Positions 1-10,204 of a stretch of 64,000 bases of DNA are shown one piece after another. This stretch comes from Bradyrhizobium sp. Ec3.3 (GTDB lineage: Bacteria > Pseudomonadota > Alphaproteobacteria > Rhizobiales > Xanthobacteraceae). Position 1 is the first letter of the stretch. Every line of letters begins with the position of its first letter. The position numbers and the translations under genes are program-made. The DNA lies in NCBI RefSeq assembly GCF_000472925.1, contig NZ_AXAS01000003.1:245339-309338 (forward strand). Direction: 5' to 3'. The notes under the pieces were generated by a model. The model saw only the letters and a program-made list of their open reading frames with translations. It was not told the DNA's origin and did no database searches.

Positions 1-768
1 GGCGGACACGAAGATCACCGCGACCACGACGAAGCCGAGATTGGGCTCGTCCGGAACCAGCACGTACATCGCGAGCGCGCAGAAGCCGAGATCGACGATG
101 CCGATCGCGATCTGGAGCAGCGTCAGCGGCCCGCCCGGCAGCACCACCGTCCAGGGACCACGACCGACCACGCGCGGCTGGGTCCAGACCCAGACGACAT
201 AGGCGACCAGCGCGACGATGATCGCCATCGCGACCAGCCGGTTGAGCCAGGGCGGCAGCTGGTCGATCGAGGCCGCGGCTTCGGGGTGATAGCTGATCCC
301 GAGGCCGAGCACCGCGGCGTTGCCGAGCCAGAAGGTCAGGCCGGCAAGGAAGCAGATCTTGGCGACGTCGATCGCATTGAGGCCCCAGGCCGAGTAGATG
401 CGATAGCGCACCGCGCCGCCGGTGAAGACGCTGGCGCCGACATTGTGACCGATCGAGTAGCTGGTGAAGGCGGCGAGCGCATTGATGCGGTAGGGAACGT
501 GGGCGTGGCCGATCGCGCGCGTCGCAAACAGATCGTAGAAGGTCAGGGTGAAATAGCCGGCGGCCACGAACAGCGCCGCCATCGCGATCTGGCTCGGCTC
601 GGTGCTCTTGATCGCCTCGACCACCTCGTTGAAGTCGATGCCGCGCAGCATGTGGTAAAGCACGTAGCAAGCGATGCCGATGACCGTCACGCTGATCACG
701 ACGCCAAGCTTATGCAGGATTTGCTTCTGGCGCAGCAACGTCATCGCCCTGCGTATGGCTTCCAGCAT
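1..768 (-). CDS. Flippase-like integral membrane protein (UPF0104/LPG synthase TM family), 3'-truncated by window edge
   Basis: The first 256 codons of a gene that runs off the left edge. The start is the ATG ending at 768 (MLEAIRRAM). The product is a polytopic membrane protein: hydrophobic segments lie near residues 22-41, 62-82, 140-160 and 185-205, and the loop with SIGHNVGASVFTGGAVRYR is typical of the lysylphosphatidylglycerol synthase transmembrane / YbhN (UPF0104) family. Members flip or synthesise modified phospholipids, but many are uncharacterised. The C-terminal part, which would show whether a synthase domain is attached, is outside the window. No operon partner is visible; the region upstream (769-1242) carries no convincing gene. 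Confidence 0.7.
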   Translation of the reverse strand, partial: MLEAIRRAMTLLRQKQILHKLGVVISVTVIGIACYVLYHMLRGIDFNEVVEAIKSTEPSQIAMAALFVAAGYFTLTFYDLFATRAIGHAHVPYRINALAAFTSYSIGHNVGASVFTGGAVRYRIYSAWGLNAIDVAKICFLAGLTFWLGNAAVLGLGISYHPEAAASIDQLPPWLNRLVAMAIIVALVAYVVWVWTQPRVVGRGPWTVVLPGGPLTLLQIAIGIVDLGFCALAMYVLVPDEPNLGFVVVAVIFVSA

Positions 769-1242
769 CTAGACCTCGAACTACGCTTCCGCGGCCGTGG
801 CGGCCGCGAAGTGGCAAACGAACAGGCAGTCGGCGAACCCTTGGCGCCGGCTCCAGCTTCGCGCTTGCCCCCCACCCCTCCAGTAGCGCGTTTTGAGCCG
901 GAGTGGAATTCGCCAATAAGCACAAAAACGCGTTTCTTCAATATTTTAGGCGGGTATCCGCGTTTGCCCTGCACCGTTTGGTTCTTTTCCGCGACGGCCG
1001 TTGCCGAATCTCTATCGCGATCCTGCGTACGGGCCGTGAAGTTTTGATGATCTCGCCCGGGGCAATGTTCCACCGCGGCTTAAGCCGGCGTCAATCTTCG
1101 GGCCTTCGATCGGCGGCGGAAAGGCAAGGCGGGACGCAGTTTTGGCATGCACCGAAGCGCCGTGGCCGTGTGCGGCGCCCAAGGCGCAGCCACTGGGACA
1201 GTCAACGCGCCTTGCGGATAGGCAGGGGTGCAAGCGCAAAGC
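769..1242. other. Intergenic region without a convincing gene
   Basis: About 470 bases between the flippase-like gene and the small membrane protein gene. Open frames exist on both strands but have Arg/Ser/Pro-rich compositions typical of out-of-frame high-GC DNA. A small GC-rich hairpin (CGCGGCC at 790-796 pairing with GGCCGCG at 802-808) lies just upstream of the flippase-like gene start. The promoter of that gene probably lies in the relatively AT-rich part around 900-960. Confidence 0.4.
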
Positions 1243-1539
1243 TCAGGCCGCGGGTGCGCTGCGCGAGACGACCCAGTTGCGCAGGCAGGCGCCAATGGTG
1301 CAGCCGACGAGATAGCAGCCGAACATGACAAGGCCGAGGTCGAGCCAGTAGCCGAAACGGCCGGGGACCACGCGGGCGAGCGAGACCGCGACCAACGCGG
1401 CCACGAGGACCGCAAGCCAGCGGGCCAGCACCTTCGAGGTGCCGCTACCGCGCTGGACCACCGAGATCCATCCCATCGCCAGCCCGAGCAGCAGCGATCC
1501 GACCAGCCAACCCCAATGGAACGACAGCAGAAAGGACAT
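1243..1539 (-). CDS. Small hypothetical membrane protein
   Basis: 98 residues with about three hydrophobic segments (near 8-26, 38-57 and 65-85) and a short basic C-terminal end, so an inner-membrane protein of unknown function. Its ATG lies one base after the TGA of the upstream OmpA-family gene (TGA-C-ATG), so the two are almost certainly co-transcribed and translationally coupled. That coupling is the main argument for its reality. It could be an accessory to the cell-wall-binding partner; nothing in its own sequence defines a function. Confidence 0.7.
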   Translation of the reverse strand: MSFLLSFHWGWLVGSLLLGLAMGWISVVQRGSGTSKVLARWLAVLVAALVAVSLARVVPGRFGYWLDLGLVMFGCYLVGCTIGACLRNWVVSRSAPAA

Positions 1540-1540
1540 G

Positions 1541-2935
1541 TCATCTCACCAGAAATTCGATGCGGCGGTTTTGCGCCTTGCCTTCGTCGGTATCGTTGCC
1601 GGCGACCGGCTGCGTGCTGCCATAGCCGACCGCCGTGAAGCGATCGGCAGGAAGGCCCGCCTTGACCAGATAGTCGATCACGGCCTGGGCGCGCTTCTCC
1701 GACAGCGCCTGGTTGAAGGCGTCCTCGCCGTCGGAATCGGTGTGGCCGGCGACCTCGATGATGGCGTTCGGGCAGCGCAGCGCCGTTTCGATGAGGTGAT
1801 CGAGCAGGCCTGCGGAATCCGGGTCGATCGTGGCGCGCTTCGGCTCGAAGCGGATCTTGCCCTTGGTCAGGAGCTCGGAGAACAGCTGCTGACAGACCGT
1901 GCCGTCGACCGGACCTGCGGCAGGCTTCACCGTGATTTCCGGCTTGTACTGCCAGGTCTTGGGAAAATCCTTGCCAAGGCCTGCCCGGATATCGGCGGCC
2001 GCGCCCTCATAGAGCGCATCGCCCGACAGCTTGACCTCGCGATCCGTCACAACCAGCGTGCCGGTCGAGAGCCGAGACAATGCGCCAAGCGCGGCGACCA
2101 CCGAATTGCCGAACGAAGCAGGCGCGCCGACACTGGCCTTGAGATTGTCGACGATCTTCTCGCCGAAGAATTTTCGCCCAGCCGCCGTGGCGATGGCCGC
2201 GTGGATGGTGTTGTCGGGCACGTAGCCGGTCAGCGTCACGGTGGCCGCGACCGGATCCTTGTAGGCCTGGAAGATGTAAGGCGGCGCCTTGATGTCGTTG
2301 GTCGCGACCGAAAAACCCTCCGGCAAATTCTTCAACGCCGCCGCAATGGCTTCGCGGCCGCCGAGCTCGCGCGCCATGCCGGACAGGCTGACGTTGGTAT
2401 CGGAGATCGTGATCTTGCCGTCCTTGAGCTTGCCGACCTGGTCGAGCAGGAGCATCGCGGCATTCTCGAAGCGCGGCGGCGCGCCGCGCGCCAATCCCAT
2501 CTGATCGGCGACCTCGATGCCGCCGAGGTCCTTGCGGGCGGCCTCCATCAGCCGGCCCTTGACCCCCGGCAGCGGCGCGCTGCCGGACAGCGTGACCCGG
2601 ACGACGTCCCGTTCCGCATTCCAGACGAAAGGCTTGGCCTCGGGAACCAGCCGGGTCTGGTCGTCGACCAGGCGCACGCCCGGCACGGTTTCGACCGCCA
2701 TGACGGCGTCGCGGCGGCCCTCCTCCGAGAACGCTTCGGCGGCAAAACTGACGTCGCGGCCGGCCACCGCGATCCGGGTCTTGTCCAGGACGGTATTTTT
2801 CAGGGCGGCGGCGGATCGGGCGGAGAGGTCGGCCTCCAGCGGCAAGGTGTTATTCCAGGCCGCAATTCCCCACATGACGGCCAAGGGGATCAATCCCGGC
2901 CACCATTTGCTGGCCCACCTGAAAAGCTTCTGCAT
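1541..2935 (-). CDS. BON/OmpA-family peptidoglycan-binding protein
   Basis: 464 residues from the chosen ATG at 2935 (MQKLFRWASK); an in-frame codon 12 positions upstream is possible but adds residues unlike a membrane anchor. A single N-terminal transmembrane segment (residues ~12-28) is followed by repeated BON-like segments, then a C-terminal OmpA peptidoglycan-binding domain in the last ~110 residues. The latter is shown by GHTDSDG, NQALSEKRAQAV and the closing NRRIEFLVR. The layout fits an inner-membrane-anchored protein reaching the cell wall. It is coupled to the small membrane gene downstream. It is divergent from the polysaccharide deacetylase gene at 3100, so 2936-3099 holds both promoters. 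Confidence 0.85.
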   Translation of the reverse strand: MQKLFRWASKWWPGLIPLAVMWGIAAWNNTLPLEADLSARSAAALKNTVLDKTRIAVAGRDVSFAAEAFSEEGRRDAVMAVETVPGVRLVDDQTRLVPEAKPFVWNAERDVVRVTLSGSAPLPGVKGRLMEAARKDLGGIEVADQMGLARGAPPRFENAAMLLLDQVGKLKDGKITISDTNVSLSGMARELGGREAIAAALKNLPEGFSVATNDIKAPPYIFQAYKDPVAATVTLTGYVPDNTIHAAIATAAGRKFFGEKIVDNLKASVGAPASFGNSVVAALGALSRLSTGTLVVTDREVKLSGDALYEGAAADIRAGLGKDFPKTWQYKPEITVKPAAGPVDGTVCQQLFSELLTKGKIRFEPKRATIDPDSAGLLDHLIETALRCPNAIIEVAGHTDSDGEDAFNQALSEKRAQAVIDYLVKAGLPADRFTAVGYGSTQPVAGNDTDEGKAQNRRIEFLVR

Positions 2936-3099
2936 TCGACGACCCGAACTCTGGAACCGGAGACAAAACAAACCCTTGGCGGGCTGTCAAACCGGAAATG
3001 GCGGCGTTGTGAAGGCTTGGGGTGAGCAACCGGACTAACTTTTTCTTCAAGGGTTCCCCCCTAGGTTGACCGTGGAATGCCGGGGTCAACCAGCCTTCA

Positions 3100-4158
3100 A
3101 TGAAACAACTGCGCAACAACGTCATCCGCGTCGGGCTGGAAGCACTCTATTTCAGCGGGGCGCACCACCTGCTGCGGCCGCTGCTCGCCGGCGTCGGCGC
3201 GATTTTCATGCTGCACCATGTGCGGCCGCCCCGGGAGGATGCGTTTCAGCCCAATCGGCATCTCGAGGTCACGCCGGACTTCCTGCGCACCACGCTGCGC
3301 CATCTGCGTTCGCACGACATCGACATCGTCTCGATGGACGAATTGCATGAGCGGCTGGTGCAGGGCCGGTTCACCCGCCGCTTCGCCGCCTTCACGCTCG
3401 ACGACGGCTACCGCGACAACCGGGATTTTGCGCTCCCCGTGCTGCGCGAATTCGGCGCACCTTCCACCATCTATGTCGCGACCGATTTCGCCGAGGGCAC
3501 CGGACGTCTCTGGTGGATCGCGCTCGAGGCCGTCATTGCCAAGGCGAGCCATGTCGAGGTGCAAATCGGCAACGCCGCATTGCGTCTCGATGCCACGACC
3601 GCGCCGGCGAAGCAGGCGGCATTCGACCGCCTGCATGACTGGCTGCGCGCGTTGCCGGGCGAGCACGACCTCCAGCGCGAGATCACCACGCTCTGCGCGA
3701 GGTATGATGTCGACATGCCAGCGCTCTGCCGCGACCTCTGCCTGTCCTGGGACGAGCTGAAGGCGCTGACTGCGGATCCGCAAGTCGCGATCGGCGCCCA
3801 TACCATCACCCATTGCAATCTCGCCAAGCAGAGCGAGGAGATCGTCGCGCGGGAGATGGCAGCGAGCCGCGTGCGGATCGAACACGCGCTCGGCCGCCCC
3901 GTGCAGCACTTCGCCTATCCCTATGGCGACCGGCATGCCGCGGGGAATCGCGAATTCGCGCTGGCCGCGGCGAGCGGCTTCAAGACCGCCGTGACGACGC
4001 GCCCGGGCATGCTGTTCGCCGAGAATGCCGGCCACCCGACCGCACTGCCGCGCGTCTCGCTCAACGGCAATTACCAGGACGCCCGCATCCTGCCAGTGCT
4101 GACTTCGGGCACCGCCACTGCGATGTGGAACGGCTTCCGCCGGTTTGCGGCGGCTTAA
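3100..4158 (+). CDS. Polysaccharide deacetylase family protein (NodB-like fold)
   Basis: 352 residues. The NodB/CE4 signature is complete. TLDDGY (residues 99-104) supplies the catalytic and metal-binding aspartates. The zinc histidines lie in HTITH (H234, H238). FAYPYGD follows near residue 270. The N-terminus has a hydrophobic stretch around residues 12-37 but no clear cleavable signal, so the protein may be membrane associated. Family members remove N- or O-acetyl groups from polysaccharides; the substrate here is unknown and neighbouring genes do not fix it. An insertion between the motifs (about 150-215) makes it longer than minimal NodB proteins, as in many proteobacterial homologues linked to exopolysaccharide. 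Confidence 0.85.
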   Translation: MKQLRNNVIRVGLEALYFSGAHHLLRPLLAGVGAIFMLHHVRPPREDAFQPNRHLEVTPDFLRTTLRHLRSHDIDIVSMDELHERLVQGRFTRRFAAFTLDDGYRDNRDFALPVLREFGAPSTIYVATDFAEGTGRLWWIALEAVIAKASHVEVQIGNAALRLDATTAPAKQAAFDRLHDWLRALPGEHDLQREITTLCARYDVDMPALCRDLCLSWDELKALTADPQVAIGAHTITHCNLAKQSEEIVAREMAASRVRIEHALGRPVQHFAYPYGDRHAAGNREFALAAASGFKTAVTTRPGMLFAENAGHPTALPRVSLNGNYQDARILPVLTSGTATAMWNGFRRFAAA

Positions 4159-4281
4159 ATTGATCCCGTTACTCCGACCTCATCCTGAGGAGCGCTCCGA
4201 AGGAGCGCGGGTCAGGCAGCTGCACTTCCTTGACTCCCCCCATCACCCCGCCCACAACGAGCGGCAACCAAGGGAGGCGTC

Positions 4282-5091
4282 ATGTTCACGGATCTGTTCT
4301 CACTCAAGGGCCGCATCGCGCTCGTCACCGGCGGGTCGCGCGGCATCGGCAAGATGATCGCGGCAGGCTTCCTCAGCCAGGGCGCGGCAAAAGTCTACAT
4401 CACGGCGCGCAAGGCGGCGGCCTGCGAAGCGACTGCGAACGAGCTGTCCGCGCAATATGACGGCGAATGCATCGCGCTGCCGATCGACATCTCCAGCCTC
4501 GCCGGCGTCGAGATGCTGGCAGGCGAGATCAAGAAGCGCGAACCCAAGCTCGACATCCTCGTCAACAATGCAGGCGCAGCCTGGGGCGCGGAGTTCGACG
4601 AATTCCCGGAGAGCGGCTGGGACAAGGTGATGAATTTGAACGTCAAGTCGCCGTTCTTCCTGACCAAGGCGCTCGCCGGCCCCTTGCGTGCGGCGGCGTC
4701 CGCACGGCGGCCGGCGAAGGTGATCAACATCGCCTCAATCGACGGCATCTTCGTCAATCCGATGGAGACGTATTCTTATGCGGCGAGCAAGGCCGGGCTG
4801 ATCCACCTGACGCGGCGGATGGCGGTGAAGCTGATCCCCGATCACATCGTTGTCACGGCGATCGCGCCGGGCCCGTTCAAATCGGACATGAACCGCGCCG
4901 CGCGCGACCACGGCGACGAGGTCGCAACCCGCGTGCCCGCGGGCCGGATCGGCACCGACGAGGACATGGCGGGTGCGGCGATCTATCTCGCCTCGCGCGC
5001 CGGCGACTACGTGGTCGGCGCGACCATCGCGGTCGACGGCGGCATCGTCTACGCGAATGCGGGGATCAAAGGAGACGGGTGGGATAGCTGA
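4282..5091 (+). CDS. SDR family oxidoreductase, RhlG-like
   Basis: 269-residue classical short-chain dehydrogenase. It has the TGGSRGIGK cofactor loop (16-24), NNAG (95-98), Ser152, and the YAASK catalytic segment (Tyr166, Lys170), so all active-site residues are present. The N-terminal text (MFTDLFSLKGRIALVTGG) and the RxPAKVINI segment resemble RhlG/3-ketoacyl reductase-like SDRs; that likeness is from memory. The ATG is preceded by AAGGGAGGC, a good ribosome site. It stands alone between a deacetylase on the same strand and boxB convergently, separated from boxB by a palindromic repeat. The substrate is not defined by context. Confidence 0.85.
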   Translation: MFTDLFSLKGRIALVTGGSRGIGKMIAAGFLSQGAAKVYITARKAAACEATANELSAQYDGECIALPIDISSLAGVEMLAGEIKKREPKLDILVNNAGAAWGAEFDEFPESGWDKVMNLNVKSPFFLTKALAGPLRAAASARRPAKVINIASIDGIFVNPMETYSYAASKAGLIHLTRRMAVKLIPDHIVVTAIAPGPFKSDMNRAARDHGDEVATRVPAGRIGTDEDMAGAAIYLASRAGDYVVGATIAVDGGIVYANAGIKGDGWDS

Positions 5092-5149
5092 GGGCAGTTT
5101 TCGACCAAGCTGCTTACGGCCCGGGCCGTACGCTCACCCAATATTCGCT

Positions 5150-5259
5150 GTCATGCCCCGGCTTGATGTATAGACCGGGGCATCCAGTACGCCGCGGCTT
5201 CTCGGCATACGTCACTGTCTGTGGAGCACTGGATCACCCGCTTTCGCGGGTGATGACAG
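5150..5259. repeat. Dispersed intergenic palindromic repeat, family F (copy 1)
   Basis: A unit starting with a gene-end hairpin (CATGCCCCGG ... CCGGGGCATCC) and ending with GGATCACCCGCTTTCGCGGG and TGATGACA. It shares GCATCCAGTACGCCGCGGC and ACTGGATC with the copy at 17113-17233. It fills the convergent gap between the SDR gene and boxB, so it may also act as a bidirectional terminator. Confidence 0.75.
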
Positions 5260-5307
5260 CTTCAATGTTGCAAGGGTGTTAGCCCCTGACCGCGCGGCAC
5301 TGAGCCC

Positions 5308-6759
5308 TTACGACTCGATCTTCACGTACTCGAAATCGCCGGGCTTGTTGTCGATGCCGACTTTCGGCGGCGAGATCCAGGAGGCGAATTGGCCGATCTC
5401 GGTGACGGGCTTCATCAGGGAGGCAATGAAATCGCCGTCGTTTGTTGACGGCAGCCAGTCGTCCCTGCGCTTGGCCCAGGTGGCGTCGTCGATCAGGATG
5501 CCCTCGGGCGTCGCGTGCACATCCTTGAACTCGCCGATGTGACGATGGAAGGTAACGTGCGGCACCGTCAGCTTGAAGTCAAAGCCGGCCGTCGAGATCA
5601 CCTTGTTCCAGCGCAGCATGCCCTTGACACAGTCCTGGGTGTAGTCGTCGCGCAGCCGCATGTTGAGCGCGGTCAGCGCGGGCTCGTCGACCATCTTGAT
5701 CTGGCCGTCGACGAACTTCATGACCGGGTAGGTCGCACTCTTGAGCTGGTGATCGTCCTCGATCGACGTTTCCTTGTAGCGGCCCTTGATGCCGGCGTTG
5801 AACGCGTTGGCGGCGTTGGTCGACACCTCCGAGCCGAACAGGTCGAGCGACAGCGAATAGTGCAGGTTCAGCTTCTTCTGGATGGTCGGCAGGTCGATGA
5901 CGCCGAGCGCTCGCACCTTGGCGATGTCGGTGGGATCGGAGATGCCCGCCTCGCTCATCGCCTCGCAGGTCCGCTGCACCACGCGGGTGATGCCGGTCTC
6001 GCCGACGAACATGTGATGCGCTTCTTCGGTCAGCATGAAGCGGCAGGTGCGCGACAACGGATCGAAGCCCGACTGCGCCAGTGAGTGCAGCTGCATCTTG
6101 CCGTCGCGGTCGGTGAAATAGGTGAACATGAAGAAGGACAGCCAGTCCGGCGTCGCCTCGTTGAAGGCGCCCAGCATGCGCGGCGCGTCCGCATCGCCGG
6201 AGCGGCGGCGCAGGAGTTCGTCCGCCTCCTCGCGGCCGTCGCGGCCGAAATATTTCTGCAGCAGATAGACCATCGCCCAGAGGTGACGGCCTTCCTCGAC
6301 ATTGACCTGGAACAGGTTGCGCATGTCGTAGAGCGAGGGCGCGGTCTTGCCGAGGTGACGCTGCTGTTCGACCGAGGCGGGCTCGGTGTCGCCCTGGATC
6401 ACGATCAGGCGGCGCAGCATCGCGCGATGCTCGCCAGGGACCTCCTGCCAGGCCGGCTCGCCATAGCGCTCGCCGAACGGCACGACGCGGTTCTCCTCCT
6501 GCGGCGCAAGCAGGATGCCCCAGCGATAGTCGGGCATCCGCACATAGTCGAACTTGGCCCAGCCGCGCGGATCGACGGAGTAAGCGGTGCGCAAGTAAAC
6601 CAGCGATTCCTGGAAGCCGTCCGGGCCCATGTCGCTCCACCAGTCCATGTAGCCGGGATGCCAGCCTTCCAGCGCCTTCAGCACCTGGCGGTCTTCGGCG
6701 AGATTCACGTTGTTGGGAATCTTGGTCGAGTAGTCGACGTTCATGATGTTCATGTTCAT
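5308..6759 (-). CDS. boxB: Benzoyl-CoA 2,3-epoxidase, oxygenase subunit BoxB
   Basis: 483 residues from the ATG at 6759, preceded by AAGGAG seven bases upstream; the longer open frame would translate a palindromic repeat, so it is rejected. BoxB is the diiron oxygenase that epoxidises the ring of benzoyl-CoA. The expected diiron ligands appear with the family's spacing: Glu126, Glu156, His159 (in VEEGRHLW), Asp217, Glu246 and His249 (in TEEAHHM). It lies downstream of boxC on the same strand, separated by a repeat. The reductase BoxA that feeds it electrons and the semialdehyde dehydrogenase BoxD are not in this window. Benzoate is degraded aerobically through CoA esters by this route. Confidence 0.95.
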   Translation of the reverse strand: MNMNIMNVDYSTKIPNNVNLAEDRQVLKALEGWHPGYMDWWSDMGPDGFQESLVYLRTAYSVDPRGWAKFDYVRMPDYRWGILLAPQEENRVVPFGERYGEPAWQEVPGEHRAMLRRLIVIQGDTEPASVEQQRHLGKTAPSLYDMRNLFQVNVEEGRHLWAMVYLLQKYFGRDGREEADELLRRRSGDADAPRMLGAFNEATPDWLSFFMFTYFTDRDGKMQLHSLAQSGFDPLSRTCRFMLTEEAHHMFVGETGITRVVQRTCEAMSEAGISDPTDIAKVRALGVIDLPTIQKKLNLHYSLSLDLFGSEVSTNAANAFNAGIKGRYKETSIEDDHQLKSATYPVMKFVDGQIKMVDEPALTALNMRLRDDYTQDCVKGMLRWNKVISTAGFDFKLTVPHVTFHRHIGEFKDVHATPEGILIDDATWAKRRDDWLPSTNDGDFIASLMKPVTEIGQFASWISPPKVGIDNKPGDFEYVKIES

Positions 6760-6778
6760 GGCCGTGCTCCTTGTCCGT

Positions 6779-6901
6779 CTCATGTCCCGGGCGCAGTGCA
6801 GCGCGAAGCGATGCGCCGCTGAGCCGGGACCTATTGTCTTGTCCACGTGGGTCCCGGTTCTGCGCAGCGTCACTTCGTGCCGCGGCGCGCCCGGGACATG
6901 A
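6779..6901. repeat. Dispersed intergenic palindromic repeat, family A (copy 1)
   Basis: Inverted-repeat unit with outer arms CATGTCCCGGGCGC and GCGCGCCCGGGACATG and inner arms around GAGCCGGGACC and GGGTCCCGGTTCTGCG. Closely related units lie at 53759-53876 and 55646-55785. It sits between boxC and boxB and could stabilise or attenuate the boxC-boxB transcript. Confidence 0.8.
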
Positions 6902-6904
6902 GAG

Positions 6905-8593
<1,689 letters not shown>

Positions 8594-8640
8594 GGGCCAC
8601 CCTTGAGCTTGATTATGCGCGTCTGGTTTTAACCGTTATA

Positions 8641-8654
8641 TGCACAATAATGCA
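8641..8654. promoter_or_regulatory. TGCA-N6-TGCA element, candidate BoxR operator of boxCB
   Basis: TGCACAATAATGCA is seen directly, 48 bases upstream of the boxC start, with a further TGCA at 8692-8695 inside ATATATGCATTTTG. On the minus strand the proximal half overlaps GTGCATATAAC, so a bound repressor would cover the -10 region. TGCA-containing repeats are, as I recall, the recognition elements of BzdR/BoxR in Azoarcus; assigning BoxR here is inference. Confidence 0.6.
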
Positions 8655-8712
8655 TCTTTTTGGGCGCGTCTAGTCCTCCGCGGACCATATATGCATTTTG
8701 CTTCATGATTGC

Positions 8713-9234
8713 TCAGGAACGCGGAATCGTCCCGAGTGGGACCCAATCAGCCTTGGACAGCTGGGGACGGCCGAGTTTGGCTTGGAGACGAGCAACCAGC
8801 GCCTCGGTCGGAAAGCGGTCGACGAAGCCGTCCCCGCCGGCGGACGCCTTGCGTGTCCGGAGCTCGCCCAGTTCCTCCAGAGCCTCGCCGAACAGGCGCG
8901 AGGCCGAATGCGGCCTGACGATGCGCAGCCGCAAGTTCGCGTTGGCGACATAGATGCAGGCGCGGAGCAGGATGCGCTCGCGGCCGCGCTGGGGAGCCGC
9001 CGCCCACACCGCTTCCAGGATCTCCTGCGATTCCCAGAAGTAGCCGCGATCGTTGAGCTCGAGCCCATAGCGCAGCGCCGGATGCCGTGCCGGGACATAG
9101 CCGCGGAACGCCGGCGGCACCAGCGCCTTGGCGATGTCGAGCGTCTCGCAATCGGCGTCGAGGTCGGTTTCGCCGGGCACATAGGCCCATTGCGGCCATG
9201 GCAAGGAGCCGCCCGCGGATGGTCGCGCAGTCAT
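8713..9234 (-). CDS. DUF309-like protein of the box cluster
   Basis: 173 residues, unknown function. The segment around residues 55-75 (YGLELNDRGYFWESQEILEAVW) matches the helical signature of the DUF309 family, in which an H/W-E pair and a following LEAxW motif recur. No catalytic domain is recognisable. It is embedded between the alpha/beta hydrolase gene (21-base gap) and the boxC promoter region, on the same strand, so it is likely the last gene of the bcl-hydrolase-DUF309 transcript. Its presence in a box cluster suggests an accessory role in benzoate metabolism, but the sequence does not say what. Confidence 0.75.
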   Translation of the reverse strand: MTARPSAGGSLPWPQWAYVPGETDLDADCETLDIAKALVPPAFRGYVPARHPALRYGLELNDRGYFWESQEILEAVWAAAPQRGRERILLRACIYVANANLRLRIVRPHSASRLFGEALEELGELRTRKASAGGDGFVDRFPTEALVARLQAKLGRPQLSKADWVPLGTIPRS

Positions 9235-9255
9235 CGGAGCGGAGCCTCCGATGAT

Positions 9256-10074
9256 TCATGCGGCATGTCCCTCAAGGCCCTGGTCGGCGCGCAAGGCCGC
9301 CCGGGCAAATTCTGCAATAGCGTCAAGCGTCGCCCCAGGCGCTTCACGATGCGGAGCGTGCCCCGCCTCTGAAATGACTTTCAAATCTACCGGACAATAA
9401 CATTCTTCCTGCGCAATCTCGACCTGTCGCATGGTGCCATACTGGTCATCCACACCTTGCACCATGAGGACCGGTACGCGGATATAGGCAAGGTACTCGG
9501 AAATATCCCAGTTGCGAAATTTGGGATCGAGCCAGGCGCCGTTCCAGCCACGGAAGGCATTGTCGACATCCTTGTGCCAGCGCGCCAGTTTCACTCTTAG
9601 ATCAGTGGTCTCGTAAACCGTCTTGATCTCGGCGATCGACTTCACCGAGATGTCCTCGACGATGAAATGCGGTGCGATCAGCGCGATGCCTTGCAGGCGA
9701 TGGTCCTGATGTGAACCGGCGTAAATAGTTGCGATCGACGCGCCGTCGGAATGGCCGAGCAACAGGCCGCGCTTGAAGCCGATCGCATCGAGCAGCTTCG
9801 GCAGCACGTCCAGCGCCTCGCGATGCATGTAGTCCAGCGGCCGCGGCAGCGTCACGGGACTCGACTGACCATAGCCGGCGCGGGAATAGAGGAAGATGCC
9901 GGCGCCGGTCGCCGCTTGCAGTTTTTCCGGAAAATCTCCCCACTGCCCGACCGAGCCGAGGCCTTCGTGCAGCATGACGATGGTGGGCGCATCCGCGGCG
10001 CGCGGTGCGAGCCATTTGTATTCGAGGCTGGCCCCGCCGATGGTGAGGAAGCCTGTGGGGGTGAGGTTGGTCAT
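9256..10074 (-). CDS. Alpha/beta-fold hydrolase of the box cluster
   Basis: 272 residues from the ATG at 10074 (MTNLTPTGFLTIGG); an upstream in-frame start would be encoded by a palindromic repeat and is rejected. Fold markers are HEGLGSVGQW (oxyanion region, ~33-42), the nucleophile elbow GHSDG (serine near residue 107), an acid in the GVDDQYG segment, and the closing EAGHAPHREAP histidine. Hydrolases of this kind occur in several aerobic aryl-CoA pathways, where they may act on ring-opened CoA esters or as thioesterases salvaging dead-end CoA esters. Which applies here is unknown. It lies between benzoate-CoA ligase and the DUF309 gene on the same strand. Confidence 0.85.
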   Translation of the reverse strand: MTNLTPTGFLTIGGASLEYKWLAPRAADAPTIVMLHEGLGSVGQWGDFPEKLQAATGAGIFLYSRAGYGQSSPVTLPRPLDYMHREALDVLPKLLDAIGFKRGLLLGHSDGASIATIYAGSHQDHRLQGIALIAPHFIVEDISVKSIAEIKTVYETTDLRVKLARWHKDVDNAFRGWNGAWLDPKFRNWDISEYLAYIRVPVLMVQGVDDQYGTMRQVEIAQEECYCPVDLKVISEAGHAPHREAPGATLDAIAEFARAALRADQGLEGHAA

Positions 10075-10095
10075 GCTGTCGTTCCCGTTCATTCC

Positions 10096-10199
10096 GTCAT
10101 TCCGGACTGCTCGCAACGCGAGCTGATCCGGAATCTCGAGATTGTCGTTTGCCGCTCGAGATTCCGGGTTCGATGCTTCGCATCGCCCCGGAATGACGA
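10096..10199. repeat. Dispersed intergenic palindromic repeat, family C (copy 1)
   Basis: Starts with GTCATTCCGGACTGC and ends with CGCCCCGGAATGACGA, with internal small palindromes GGAATCTCGAGATT and GATGCTTCGCATC. The same plan recurs at 18719-18844. It separates the ligase gene from the hydrolase gene. Confidence 0.75.
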
Positions 10200-10204
10200 A
10201 CTCG

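Noticed and set aside
903..1328. Plus-strand open frame of 141 codons
   Set aside because: Arg/Ser-rich after the first 40 residues, no ribosome site, no family likeness; part of it is antisense to the small membrane protein gene.
6760..6873. N-terminal extension of BoxB by 38 residues
   Set aside because: Encoded by a palindromic repeat; AAGGAG lies just before the internal ATG at 6759, and diiron ligand numbering fits the shorter form.
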